Shown here: positions 23,701-36,022 of the stretch, one piece after another
How positions within the stretch are numbered: position 1 is the stretch's first letter
How the letters are laid out: every line of letters starts with the position of its first letter
Source of the DNA: Argentina anserina
Taxonomy: Eukaryota > Streptophyta > Magnoliopsida > Rosales > Rosaceae
Direction: 5' to 3'
NCBI RefSeq assembly: GCF_933775445.1
Contig: NC_065873.1
Location: 24,800,001-24,864,000, forward strand
DNA: 64,000 nucleotides
Notes under the pieces: model-generated
What the model was told of the DNA's origin: nothing
Databases searched by the model: none
What the model saw: only the letters and a program-made list of their open reading frames with translations
Made by a program: the position numbers and the translations under genes

Positions 23701-26700
23701 TATATATACGGTTTTTCCCATACAGGAGGATTCTTGGGAGATGTGGAATTCATTTCGTCTTCTATGTGAACATCACAGTCAACTATCAATTGTCCTCGAT
23801 GTTTTGTAAGATATACATTGACCATCCTTGTAAATTTCAAATTAATTGTGAACGTTCATAGTTCCTGAAGCCTGAGAGTTTTTTAATTATAAGGAGTTCA
23901 CTACCATCTGCGAATTCACTTGGGCGCTGGTTTGGTGAGTCTGTCCGAGCAGCCATATTCAACACCGATGTAATTGGCTTTGGACTATTAGTTTTTCATA
24001 AACAGCGCAGATTACTTGCTGCTTAATTGTTTAATTGTGACCCAATTGTAACAATGTTCATGTTGATTTTCCAGTGCTTTCTAACAAATGCACGAGGTCA
24101 TCCATGCCTGTCAAAGCGCCACCAAAAGCTAGTTTCTGGCTTTTTTAATCATTCTATACAGGTAATTTTGAAGCAATATCCTTTTCAATCATCCCAATCC
24201 TATGCTTTTTGGCTTTGAAGCAAAATGTCTTGACTGATGTATGAGTTTTTATTTATATCTATTTTTTTGGTTATCAACAGAACGTTTTAGTCGTGAAATA
24301 TTAGAATGTGGCATTGGTGACCATATGGTAGAATCAGATTGGATGGATCCTACCTTTTTCCATATTGTTTAAGTGAATATATGAAAACCGTATTACCACA
24401 TTTTCTTTTCTTCAATTGGTTCCTTGGCCATTTTCTATTGACCTTGTTATATTTTATTTTTTCAATGCTTTAGATCTTATTGTCACCTAACTAATCTTGG
24501 TCATTTGAAATTTTCAGATAGTCATATCAGGAAAATCAGTACACAGTGCAGATAATTATGAGAACAATTTTGATTGTAAGACTTGCGTTCGGTTTACAGA
24601 CGTGCTTTATTAACTTAAGCAGAGGTTCAGTTCCTCTTTTTTGTACTCTTCTATCTAAGAACGAATTCTTGACATTCAGGTGCACAGAAACACCCCTTGA
24701 GACTTTATTTGGATTATGTTGGCTATCTCTACCAAAGGATGGATCCTCTTCCTGAGCAAGAGCGGTTTGAGGTCTCTCTTTCCTTTCCTCCCTTCCCTCT
24801 TCACATGCGTGCATTTGTCTGTATGTATTTGTGCACGCATATTTGGATGTACGCTTTACCGAGCTATCATCTTTATTTGACTCTTTCAATATCTTATGCC
24901 AGCTTGGTTACAGGGATTTCTTGCAGGCACCTTTACAGGTCTTCTTTCTTTTCCTAAAGCTCTCTTGTATTATTTTTTCCATTAGTAATTTCAAGTGATC
25001 TAATGTGATTTCTAATGCAGCCACTCATGGATAATCTAGAGGCTCAAACTTATGAGACATTTGAAAAGGATACAACAAAATACATTCAGGTACTGGTTAA
25101 TTTAATGATGTTATAATTTTTTGAATCGTTTTATATCCTTTTGAAGAGCTTCATGTGATATGTTATTTTCTTTCTGTTAGTATGAAAGAGCAATTGCTAA
25201 AGCGTTACAGGACAGGGTTCCAGATGAAAAGTCTTCTACAGTTACCACTGTAAGCTGCTCACCTGTTATGTGTTTTATGTGTTGTATTTAGATTGATAAA
25301 ATATGGGTGTTGTGCCATTGCTTATGTGATTTTTTTATTTGTGTCAAGGTATTAATGGTTGTAGGAGCAGGACGTGGGCCTCTAGTTAGGGCATCACTGC
25401 AGGTGGCTTCCATAGTCTATTACATACTTGTTTATCACTTGTTTTCTTTATATATGAATTTTTTCAAAATGGAGGAGATAATTTTATTGTTTCTTTTCCG
25501 TCTGTTTATGTTTAGGCAGCTGAAGAAACTGGGCGCAAGCTTAAAGTCTACGCTGTGGAAAAGAATCCAAATGCAGTGATCACACTTCATGTGAGTTTAA
25601 ATTCTCCCTATTGTAACTTGGAATTTGAGAACTTGCAAGTTAATATTTTCAATGCAATTTGCAGTTTCTGTTTAACTGCAATATTCCATGGATGCAAGTG
25701 TTTGAAGTAGACATTCTCTGTGCTAGTGCGACATTGTTGATATGTCTGTGTTTGTTGGCAGAGCTTGGTTAAACTAGAGGGGTGGGAAAACATTGTTTCC
25801 ATTATTTCAAGCGATATGCGGCATTGGGATGCTCCTGAGAAAGCTGACATTTTGGTAAGCCAGTATTCATAGTGTTGACCAGATTTTTTTTTGTTTTTCG
25901 ACTTATGATACTAATATTGCCTCCAATTGCATCAGGTAAGTGAATTATTGGGTTCGTTTGGTGATAATGAGCTCTCTCCTGAGTGTCTTGATGGAGCACA
26001 GAAATTTCTCAAGGATGATGGAATCTCTATACCTTCATCGTATGTAAACTTTTAATTTCTTTCTCTTAACTGTTGCCATCGAGGAGCTGCTCAATATTTT
26101 GCTATCTTAACTGTATCTGGTATCTGCTTTTCAGGTATACGAGTTTCATTCATCCAGTGACTGCCTCAAAGATTTACAATGATGTATGTTCACATATTTG
26201 TGCACAACATTACTTCTTAGTTTTTCTGTATCAGACTTTTGTGGTTTGATTTATGTGAATATTATTTTTCTTTTAATTCTTGTAGGTTAAGATGCATAAA
26301 GATGTTGCACACTTTGAAACTGCTTATGTTGTAAAACTACACAACATCGCTAGACTGGCCCCTCCTCAACCTGTGAGTGTTTCCACACTTCTTTTTGTAT
26401 GGTTCTAATTTACTTCTTTGTGTTCTGGTTGACCCTTGTCTGGGGTTCCTATCATCTGATAATGTTTCCAATAAACAGGTGTTCACATTCATTCATCCAA
26501 ACCGATCAATTGACAAAAGTAATAGCCGCTACACGAAGTTAAAGTTTGATATACCTGGTGATACTGGGTCAACCATGGTTCATGGTATGTGTTGCTTCTA
26601 ACTAGGGTGCCTAAATTCCTATACACCCAAAACACTCGTGTGTGATGCAGTCAAGTTTTGAATGATTCATGATAGAACCAAATTTTCAGTGAGGGGCAAT

Positions 26701-27474
26701 CTTTTGTTACAACTGTAATCTACATTTCTGTATGATGTCATGAGTCAGCCAAAAACAAAATTTTTATTAGAGAATTATGATTATGACAACATCATTTACT
26801 ATCTGGTAGATTAAATGAATGACTGGAAGTGAGAATAAATGTATCACATTTCAACTGTGTTGGTAGTAAGTTTGTTCTGTCAAGCAGACCAATGAATAGA
26901 ATTACTGGTGCTCATTTCATTGATAGAATTTGATATACCAAGATACCTCACTGACTTTATTCCTGTGCCTTTTAGGATTTGCTGGCTACTTTGATTCCAC
27001 GCTGTACAAAGATATCCATCTTGGCATTGAACCATCAACGTCAACACCAAACATGTTTAGCTGGTACTTTCTTGTACTCGAGCATACTACACAGAAAATT
27101 AGTTTTCAATTTTTTTCTCCCTTGGGCCAATTTTATTATATTCTGTCAGTGGCTATATTGAAAGGATGAATTTGTTTAAATGGTTGCATTGTTGACCCTC
27201 TATGTTGTGCTTCCCAGGTTTCCCATATTTTTTCCATTGAGGACACCAGTTTGTCTGAGTCCTGGCGCTTCTCTTGAAGTACATTTTTGGCGTTGTTGTA
27301 GCCCCTCCAAGGTTATTGAACTGTTTCTTAGTTTGTGGTTTTTGATAAGTAATGTGTTATTAATGTTTACCAATGTAATGTGTGATTCAGGTCTGGTACG
27401 AATGGGGTGTGGTATCACCTTGCAGTTCAACCATTCACAACTGCAATGGACGTTCTTACTGGGTTGGACTTTAA
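20766..27474 (+). CDS. PRMT5: Protein arginine N-methyltransferase 5
   Basis: PRMT5 (SKB1 in Arabidopsis) makes symmetric dimethylarginine on Sm proteins and histones and controls splicing and flowering. I read 23 exons: 20766-20903, 22602-22719, 23122-23231, 23397-23486, 23584-23649, 23726-23805, 23894-23969, 24075-24161, 24518-24575, 24680-24771, 24903-24938, 25021-25089, 25181-25249, 25349-25402, 25516-25590, 25762-25854, 25936-26039, 26135-26183, 26286-26372, 26479-26584, 26976-27063, 27218-27311, 27391-27474. They sum to 640 residues, matching the family's usual length. SAM motif I is [18 protein letters not shown] (about residues 364-381); the double-Glu loop is [11 protein letters not shown] with Glu440 and Glu449; the Phe needed for symmetric methylation is about residue 331 in TYETF. 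The C-terminus ends SYWVGL. The 1.7-kb first intron holds a five-copy snoRNA-like array. Confidence 0.95.
20972..21134 (+). ncRNA. H/ACA snoRNA-like unit 1 in PRMT5 intron 1 (most degenerate)
   Basis: First of five related units. It opens GGTGACTAACTAGCC and ends ACTGACTACATTG, with ACA three bases from the proposed end. The second hairpin can close with GTTAG against CTGAC. Unlike the other copies it has no clear ANANNA box H in the hinge, and its first stem is weak, so it may be a decayed member. Inference from comparison among copies. Confidence 0.4.
21244..21392 (+). ncRNA. H/ACA snoRNA-like unit 2 in PRMT5 intron 1
   Basis: Best-formed unit (149 nt). The first hairpin (21244-21314) is closed by GGTGAG pairing with CTCACC. 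The hinge holds AGAACA, which fits box H (ANANNA). The second hairpin closes with GTTAG against CTAAC, then T, then ACA three bases before the end. The size and hairpin-hinge-hairpin-tail order are those of H/ACA snoRNAs that guide pseudouridylation. The target was not identified. Confidence 0.55.
21591..21730 (+). ncRNA. H/ACA snoRNA-like unit 3 in PRMT5 intron 1
   Basis: This 140-nt unit opens GGTGGCTAATTAGCC and the first hairpin closes on AGCTCACC. The hinge contains ATAAAA, a fit to ANANNA. The second hairpin ends CACTAAATACATTG with ACA at the expected place. Internal blocks GTGAATGGTCAGTAAG and GCAGCT are shared with neighbours. Confidence 0.5.
21919..22064 (+). ncRNA. H/ACA snoRNA-like unit 4 in PRMT5 intron 1
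   Basis: This 146-nt unit opens GGTAGCTAATTAGCC; its first hairpin closes on AGCTCACC. The hinge holds AAAATA (ANANNA). The second half ends ATTAGCTACAAAT with ACA near the end. It shares AATGGTCAGTAAGCTCACC with unit 3. Confidence 0.48.
22197..22341 (+). ncRNA. H/ACA snoRNA-like unit 5 in PRMT5 intron 1
   Basis: This 145-nt unit opens GGTGGCCAATTAGCC and its first hairpin closes on AGCTCACC. The hinge holds AAATGA (ANANNA). The second hairpin can close with TAGC against GCTA and ends GAACTACATTG, ACA three bases from the end. It lies about 260 nt upstream of the exon 2 acceptor. Confidence 0.5.
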
Positions 27475-28590
27475 GGGAGTCTAGTTTTAGGTGTTGATCA
27501 TCATCATGTTAGGAGGGGAAAGATGGGGAATGCTATTCAGCTAACTGTTGTTATTCGACAGATGAAGACTGTAAATCAACCCATAGTAAATCAACCTTGA
27601 CAGAGGGAAGCCGAGCCTCTAAATGGGGCTATGGCTGCTTTAGGTTGAAGCCACAATTGTGATCAGAATCATCAACTTGCGTTGTTTCTGGCAAAAGGCA
27701 TTGTGCACAATTGGGACAGATGTTCTGAAGACTGACTCATATTTGTAGTGTGGCAACGGATTGTCTACTCGATCCCCTGTAATATCTAAAGCTCTCAGTA
27801 CCGGAACAGAAACACGTTCATCAGGCAACACAAATGAATTGATACTAATCTTCAAAGAAATGTATTCAAGCATTTGGTTTATGATTGTCATATAACAGTA
27901 CTTGAAACATTTCAAATTCAGAATCTTGGCTTGCATGATAAAATATAAATATTTCATTTTCCCTAAAGCATAAATTGTTTTGAATCCATCAAGATAATCC
28001 ACACAAAGCATTTTTACAAATATCTAACTAAAACTTGAAAAAACAACCCCATGAACATGCGTAATTTCTTGTATGCATCGTGCGACTCCCTCAGTTTTAA
28101 CCATCCACAATGTGCTTTATATTTTTTAACCATCCACAATGCCACTTATATTTTCACGTCGTGCACCAAAGATTCTGCGGAATAATAATCCTATGGTGTA
28201 AGAGCTAATGCGCATGTATAGGCAATAGGCAAAGTGTCTGGACCGCCAACTCTCTCACTTTCTGATGCACCCAAAGGCACGCAGATCAAGTGATCAACAT
28301 TAAAACTTTTTTAGCGCTTTACCAGGGCGCCTCGGCGGGAAAACGGTGGTAAGATAAGCGCTTAGGGGGGCGAATACAGCGGCTAGGCGGATGTTAGGCG
28401 GCTTGCACCATTTGAAGGTTAAAAATGAAGACGGTTGTTTTTTAATATTGTATTTTATCCTTATATAATTACGAAAGCGAATCAAATCTCGAAAGGGTTT
28501 TAGATCTTTTCCGCCTCTCATACAAACCACGAGAGAAAGGGGGAGCACCCAATCCGATTTAGGGTTTGAATCGTCGATTGAGATTCCGTC
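27475..28590. other. PRMT5 3' UTR and upstream region of the splicing-factor gene
   Basis: The first part is probably PRMT5 3' UTR. A minus-strand open frame at 27640-28011 (contains VSVPVLRALDITGDR) has no confirmed family; it could be a fragment. Around 28310-28410 there is a short GC-rich run with repeated GCGC/AGGCGG motifs, which looks like remains of a dispersed plant repeat. A T-rich promoter-like stretch precedes the next start. Confidence 0.4.
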
Positions 28591-31503
28591 ATGTACAACG
28601 GAATAGGGTTACAGACCCCGAGAGGGTCCGGAACCAATGGCTACATCCAGACCAACAAGTTCTTCATCAGATCCAAGACCGGCAAGGTCGCCGAGAATTC
28701 CAGAGGCTTCGAAGGTGACCAGGGCATGGCCGGCGTCTCCAAGAAGGCCAACCGTGACATCCTCGAACACGACCGCAAGCGCCAGATTGAGCTCAAGCTC
28801 GTCGTCCTCGAGGACAAGCTCACCGATCAGGGCTTCACCGATTCGGAGATCGCCGACAAGGTCGCCGAGGCTCGGAGGACTCTCGAAGCCGCCGCCTCCG
28901 CCTCCATGGGTGGGCCCACTGCTGTTGTTTTCGGAGATAAGAAGTAAGGGATTTACTCTCCTCAATATTAATCTCGTCTTGTTTTTCTAGTTGTTACTCT
29001 AGTGCGTGTTTTCGTTTTGTTTAATGTTCAACAGTAATTTAAGGCATGTGTAATATGAGGAATAGCTGTCTCTGATTCGAGGTTTCGCGTTGCTGTGTGT
29101 AAAGAATTATTATAGTTAGTCAAGTTATAGATCATTGGAATGTTGTCAAATTGATCCTAAGAGTAATTTAAAGCATTTTGGAATCAGTTAGTTAGTTTTA
29201 TGCTGCTTAAGAGTAATTTATAGCATTTGTGACTTGAGGATTTTGCAGTCGCAGTCCTGTTATGATTGATTCCAGTTTTTGTTGCTGTTGTATACCTCTA
29301 ATTTAATTTGTTAACTCTTGTATTCATATATAGGGATGGTGTCTTGACTGTGATCGCCCCTCGCTTTTTAATATGTATTCGTTTTTAAATAGGCTTGGCT
29401 ATGTTATATTGATTGACGCCTTATACTATTACTTGAAACAGGGTGTCAGATACGCAGACTCATCAAATTGCAGCTAGGAAAGAGAAGCAGATGGAAAACT
29501 TAAGAGATGCTCTTAAACTGAAGCCTGAAGTTACAGAAACAATTGATGATGAGATTGAGGAGGGACTAATAATTAGTCCGAGGAATGATGATAGTAGGCC
29601 TTATGAGAGAAAAGAGCATTCGTTTTTGGATAGGGAATCTGGATGGAAGAAATCAGTGGATGATAAACAGAAGGTTGAGAAAGATAAGAAAAGGAGTGTG
29701 AAGGAATCTAGGCGGAAAAAGAAGAAAGGAAGCAAGAAGAGAAGGCATAATGATGAGTCTTCTGATACAGATAGCAGTGGTAGCCCTCTGAAACCTGATA
29801 AGAAGAAAAAACGACGGAGTAGAAGTAGCAGCAGTGAAGAAGATGATTCTGAGGTTGATAAGTCAAAAAAGGTTGAGAAGTCCAAGAAACGGCAGAAGAG
29901 GTATGATTCAGAAGTTGATGTTGATAAGAAGCGGAAGGTTGTAAAGAAGCATAGTAAAAGCCGAAACGATAGAGCTGATGATTCTGATATCAGTGATGAT
30001 GCGGTGGCCAGATCCAGAAGGGAAATTAAGAAATCTAAACAACCTCATCAGGGGCATGATTCAGATGAAGATGATGTTGACAAGAAGAGGAAGGTTGTAA
30101 AGAAGCATAGTAAAAGCAGAAATGATGATACTGATGATTCCATTGCCAGTGAAGATGGCAAGGATAGATCCAGAAAGGAAGTCAAGAAATCCGAACAACC
30201 TCGTAGGAGGCATCATTCAGATGAAGATGGTTCTGAAGATAATGCTGACAAGAAGAGGACGGTTGTAAAGAAGCATAGTAAAAGCAGAAATGATGTTGCT
30301 GATGATTCTGCTTCCAGTGAAGATGCCAAGGACAGATCCACAGAGGAAGTCAAGAAATCCCAACAACCTCGCAGGAGGCATGATTCAGATGATGATTCTG
30401 ATTATTCTGAAGACTTGCAAAAGAGTAGAATTGATAAGATCAAACATGTGAAACCAAACACAAGGCATGACTCCGGGGATGAGTCTGATCTTGACAGCAG
30501 AAGGGAGAGGAAGAGTAGCCAAGTTGAGCTGCAAAGGAATAAGCAGGGCAGCCGCAGGGTAGATCGAGATGATTTTGATGTGGTGAAAGCTGACAATGTT
30601 AGAAGTGAAAAAAGCAGAAAATCTTATGATGTTGCTAGTGATTCTGACTATGAAAGATCTAGAAAAAGTAGAGGTGCAATAACAGAAAAGAGTAGAAGAG
30701 TTGACAGAAATGATGGTATCAATGATGATACAAGTATTGGGAGAAAACTTGGAAGGGTTGAAGAGGGTGATGGAGATTCAGACTATGAACGAGCCAGCAA
30801 AAGTAGCGGTGCAATAACAGAAAAGACTAGAAAAAATGACAGGAATGATACCAACAATGATGCTAATACTGGTAGGAACCCCGGAAGAGTTGAAGAAGAT
30901 GATGGAGGACGTGGAAGGCACAATATTGGTGAACTTCAAAGAGGAAGGAAGCATGAAAGAGATGAAGTGGACCGTGATTATAAAAGGCCCAGGGAAGGTC
31001 TGGAAAAGGAGATTGGAAATAGAAAGCGAGGCATGGGAGAGGAAGAAGGGGTGAAGGAGGATATTGAGAGGGATAGACATATGGATTACAAGAGAGCAAA
31101 ATATGATGAGTCATTCAGTGAGAGGAGAAGGCATGAAACAGTCAGACATAATGAGGAGGAGCATAAGTCTAGCAGGCATGGAGAAGATGAAGTGAATCGT
31201 GGAAACAGAAGACATGGAAAACTGGAGGACCAACGGGGAAATAAGGAGAGTGAGAGTGATAGACGAGATCCCAGATCAAGTGAGAGGAGAAGGCATGAAA
31301 CTATCAGACATAATGAAGAGGAGCATAAGTCTAGCAGACATGGAGAAGATGAAGTGAACCGTGGAAACAGAAGACGTGGAAAACTGGAGGAACAAGGGGG
31401 AAATAGGGAAATCGAGAGTGATAGACAGGATTTCAGATCAAGTGAGAGAAGAAGGCATGAGAATGACAGGCATAATGACGGTCGGTCTAGGCCACGCGAC
31501 TGA
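28591..31503 (+). CDS. CWC21/SRRM2-like pre-mRNA splicing factor
   Basis: CWC21 (SRm300/SRRM2 in animals) binds the spliceosome near Prp8 and the 5' splice site. Two exons, 28591-28943 and 29442-31503, join at a Lys codon to give 804 residues. The conserved N-terminus [20 protein letters not shown] is followed by the cwf21 helical domain (about residues 55-100; [10 protein letters not shown]...[15 protein letters not shown]). Exon 2 is one long low-complexity Arg/Lys/Ser/Asp-rich tail for nuclear, phase-separating or SR-protein interactions. It contains repeated [15 protein letters not shown] blocks (from about 29917, 30082 and 30247) and C-terminal repeats of SERRRHE and [17 protein letters not shown] (from about 31119, 31281 and 31440). 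The gene has a GC-rich first exon and an A/G-rich second. The tail is poorly conserved in the family, so the exact splice pattern there is less certain. Confidence 0.9.
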
Positions 31504-32789
31504 TTCTATGGTATGTTGTACTATCCTCTTTCGATCTTAACATTCTCTGTTTGTTGGGAGGCTTTTAAAAATATATAATTAATGTGAACATTATGAGGGA
31601 TCACATGCAAACTTCATAGCACCTAGTGCCTCATATCAGCAAACTAATACAGATATAATGACATTTCCTTTCAAGCATCCAAAACAACTTTTATTCAATA
31701 ATAATCGTGCCATTATCAGTTGCATTACTTGCATATCAAACTTTTATTTAAAAGAAATGTGTGCAGAATGCAAGCCCCAAGTCTTGTCCTCAATTAAAGT
31801 TAATCATTTGATGCTTATCTGTTTATGAACTACATATTTTAATTCTCACAAATATAACATTCATTCGCTTACATTTGTTGCAGCTTACGTGGTCTCAAAA
31901 CTTTGTTAAGTGAAAGATCATCTACTGTTGGGAGCTGCATTTTATTCCTTGGTGGCCGAGATGGAGTTGTGGATGGGTTTATCGTTGGCATTTTGAATAT
32001 TAGTATCTCTGGGGTCTGTATGAGATAACGTAAAACAGTTTAAAAAATTACTTCTGTCTGAGTCGAGTCTTTGAATATTCTTGTTGTTTGTCAAATACAA
32101 TCATCTCTTTATATTTTGTATGAAGGATCCGAAGTCTCGAGTGTACCGGCCTCATTAGCAGGTTGAGTTTATCTATCATTTGAGTGCTATTTTGTGCTGA
32201 ATTGATAACTGTTGAAGAGGTCAAACTATTTCGAAAATGAAGCCATAAGAACAGGAACAAATTATATGGTTGCCGTTGATTATAACCGACTTTTATTACT
32301 CGTGAGGCTGTGGATGTTCATCTTGAAGGGCCTTGGCGGAACTAGGTGACTTGGCTTTTGCGTACCACAGATCAGGAGCTTCAGTCAATTCAATGTGTGT
32401 GACCAATACCGTCCTCAATGCATTTGACACGTGAATCTTCACAGTATTGCCTTACTATCTTCCTCTGATTTTTGGTATCATCATAATCCCGTTCTTCATC
32501 TTCACCTTATCTTCAGTTCGTACTTATATAATATCTTTTGCATACACCACAGAGCTACAATTTCTGAAAACTGGCCGTCCTTTCTGCAGCCTCCTCAAAA
32601 CTGTGCCTTCGAATTCAGTTGTGCTAGACAAAGGCAAGGTCGGGGCTTATAACCCCATAATGACGAGATCATATTTGGTCTAAGGTTTACAGTGGTAAGT
32701 GTCTCCAGGACTGACTAGGCGCGCGAACCCTATATAAACCACTCTCACAATAATCTGAATACTCGGTTGTACGTTACATTTGCCTCGCT
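31504..32789. other. 3' UTR of splicing factor and unassigned region
   Basis: Plus strand: probable 3' UTR, possibly with a spliced non-coding exon (an AG acceptor before CTTACGTGG at about 31884). Minus strand: two coding-looking stretches (about 32286-32450 and 32530-32655) that I could not place in a family; they are described as a finding. Confidence 0.35.
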
Positions 32790-35700
32790 ATGACCAACGT
32801 AACAAGGAGCCAAGTGGATTGTGCAACCTTCAGGCAACGTCTCAAAGAATATCAGCAACAGAGAGCCAGACGTCTGAAAGCAACGACCAATATCATAACG
32901 GAGTTGAGCGGCAGAGAAGAACTTGGGCCCAAAGGGCAGAGGATTACTACTGACAGCTTCTTTGATGATGATGATTATATGAAAAGATGCTATGAGATTT
33001 TCGGGTACCAATCACGGAACTCGAAGATGATGAGGGAAAAGAGGAATGTATAATCTGTGAAGAAGAGTGAAAAGAAGGATGTAGACATGTCAGAGAGCGC
33101 TCCTGAAGAAAAGAGTGATGCCAAGAAGAAGGTGAGCTTCAGTGACTTTGGAGGCATTGACAAGGTAATAGAGGAGCTCAACAAGGAAGTGATTCTACCT
33201 ATTCGCCATCATAAGCTGGGAGCTTACTTGCTAGGCAAGCCAATGCCGTTGCCTGGAATATTGCTATCCGGACCAACCGGCTGTGGCAAGACCAAACTGG
33301 CTCATGCCATTGCCAATGAACTGGGCTCTACTTTGCACAACATTTCAGCTCCGTCACTCGTCTCCGGAAACTCAGGTATACATTACAATCCCTCATTGCA
33401 TTCTCTCGTACTCTTTCACTATAACGACAAGTACGTACTCGATCACCTTGTCTTGTACGTTGTAATATGTTTAGGTAACTCTGCAAACATGATAAGAATT
33501 CGAAGTGTGTTTGGTAATGCTTATAAGACTGCTCCGTCGGTTGTGTTTATTGATGAGCTTGATGCAATTGCTTCGAAATAGAGGGTTTACATGTAATGGC
33601 ACAACTTATCACTCGCATGGATGATTCTCACCAACGGAGTGGCCTTGTTGTGATTGGAGCGTTTACAACTATGCAGCCTTCTTTAAAAAGAGAAGGATTC
33701 AATACAATTCCTGATGTGAAATTGGAGGATATCGGTGGCCAGGATTCGTTAAAGAAGGACTTTATTGAATCTATAGTTAGGCCTATCAAATACCCTGAAT
33801 TCTATGAGGTAATCGCTGTTTTCCAAGTATGTGTTAATTCCAAACATTTCATGATCCTAACTCTGTCTGAAGAGCTGTGTGCTTGGCATTCCTTATTCTC
33901 AAATGTTTGTTCTGAAATGCATCGGTGGTAAAATGAATTTGATTACATTGTTGAATCACTGCTTCTACTTACTAAAAGCTGCACGCTTGTATTTTATTTG
34001 ATCTATTACTTTTATAAAATGGAGAATTGTAATTAAGAATATTTGTGTTGTCCAGGGAGAAGATTTGGAGACGGGTATTTTGCTCTATGGACCTTCAGGA
34101 TGTGGTAAAACACTGATAGCAGAGGGTATTGCTAATGAGGCTGGTGCTAGTTTCATTCACATTAAGGTATGTCACTCTATATAGTCGCTGGATCTTACAT
34201 TTCAGAATGTTCATGTATAACTCGAGAGAGTTTATATTATTTCTATTCTGGGCCCTAAACTTCTGAATAATTGTCTGGGAGAAACTGAGCTGCGACTCCG
34301 GACAATATTTCACCGTGCAGGGATGTGTTCACCATGTATACTTTTCTTTGATGAGGTGAGGTCTGTGGTTCTCTCTTCTTGACAGTTAATTGCTGCGATA
34401 AATTTTTTATATTATTTGACTGTATCTGAGAACGTAGCTACAGTTAACTTGGTATTGCCGAGATGAAATCAGTTATTTATGCTCATCTCTGTCACATATT
34501 TTTTGGAGTTATAATGTGTGGTTTACTGTTTTAGACCTTTTCAACAATCTTTCTGATGATGATGAACAGAGCTATTTTGTTACGAGTTACGAGTCAATAC
34601 TGATATAAGATGTTCAACATGATACTGAAGTGTGAGTTTAAATTTACTAAAAAAAAAAAAAACTGTATAAATGTGTGGATACACGATCTTGAAAGTAATC
34701 TCGATCTGTATTTACCAGCTAGATAAAAGTGAATAAATTCTTGATTAAGTTTTTCTTTTCATTGCACATAAAGGCAAGTTCCTTTTAGATTTCCAAACGA
34801 ATGTTCGACATCAGAGAGCATTGAGTTCTGCATCTTTAAGTGTGCGCGTTCATTCTGTACAATTTTTTGTTTTTCACTGGGGGTATAACCGTCTTTCGAG
34901 CAACGATACCGAACGAATTCGACCGTACTCAGATCGGCAACTTGTAACTCGAATCCGACGTTTCCATTGGGAAAGCCGTTTCAGACGCTTGAACACATGT
35001 TTGATAAGGGCTATATATGCCTGGAAAATGGCCGGAGAAGATCGAATAGGATGTGAAATGACAATTGTACCCCCGTCTGTTTTCTCATTCAGAAACCGAA
35101 GGATCTTGGGGCCGTCCTACAGAAAACTTTTCTGTCTACGAAGTGTTCTATTAGTTATACTCTATAATGTTTCTTCCCTTAATTTGTATTGACAGGTGGA
35201 ATCTATAACTGCTAAGCCGGATAGTGAAATAAATACATGGTTTATTCAGCGGATATTTAAGCAGGTCCAATATCTGCAAAGGCAATCTTATATAATTTCA
35301 TTTGAATATCATCTCAACATCATTGTTAAATTTTTTTTTTTAACAATTCATCTATTGTCATAAACCGACTGTTTGTAATTGCAGTTTCTTATAGAGTTGG
35401 ATAATGAAGAGAAGCGGCGAGGTGTATTTGTTATTGGTGGCACTAATAGGTAGAACTCATAATTTCTTCAGTCTTATTGTTGATTCTCTTTCTGCATTTC
35501 CTACAAAGCTAGTTATAGGTTTGGCAGGCCAGATCAAAAGGACCCTGCTGTTTTAAGGTCGGGAAGGTTTGGTAAAAACTAAAAAGATACTCATATCCCT
35601 GCCGGATAAAGATCAGCGTGCTTCAATCTTAAAAGCTCTTGCAAGGAAAAAACATATAGATGCCAGTGTAGATCTTTGGGAGATTGCACAAGAATGTGAA

Positions 35701-36022
35701 AACTTTAGTGGAGTTGATCTTGCTCTTCTGGTTTGTCTAGAATCTTGTTTCTGTTATTTTGCTTCCAACTTCATGAGTTTATGCTAATAATTCAGTTTAC
35801 TAGTTAATGTGACATCACATTTCTTTCTGTTTGGTAATTATCTAACCCATCTCTTGATCTCTATTTGTCCATATATTCATTTTTTTCCAGATGACCAGAG
35901 CTTCTAAGCTTGCTAAAGATGAGATAATTGAGGAATTTATAGCAACTGCAGGGAGTTCAGATGCGCCACCTTCATTGATAATCAACAATATTCACTTTCA
36001 TAAAGCACGAGCTAAAGACTAA
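32790..36022 (+). pseudogene. CDC48C/NVL-like AAA-ATPase pseudogene
   Basis: Pieces match both ATPase domains of the plant CDC48C/NVL family. D1 is represented by FSDFGGIDKVIEELNKEV, the Walker A GPTGCGKTKLAHAIANE and the Walker B VVFIDELDAI. D2 is represented by [36 protein letters not shown], an ILFFDE Walker B, VFVIGGTNR and LPDKDQRASILKALARKK. Introns are still present, so this is a degenerate gene copy and not a retrocopy. Damage: TAA after KRNV near 33050, TAG after DAIASK near 33581, a deletion that removes the rest of D1 (IGAFTT runs straight into MQPSLKREGF), and a frame break after RSGRFGK near 35575. An unrelated roughly 800-bp stretch separates the D2 Walker B exon from the next exon. 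The N-terminal part (32790-33050) does not resemble the family start I know. Confidence 0.82.

Noticed and set aside
27640..28011. F-box/LRR or FBD gene fragment on the minus strand
   Set aside because: VPVLRALDI is vaguely LRR-like, but no F-box or repeated LRR pattern follows; it overlaps the PRMT5 3' flank.
28609..28990. Overlapping long frames in the first exon of the CWC21-like gene
   Set aside because: GC-rich codon composition keeps other frames open; only the annotated frame has the cwf21 domain.
29601..29885. Ser/Leu-rich minus-strand frame in the splicing-factor tail
   Set aside because: Antisense of Lys/Arg/Ser codons; shadow frame.
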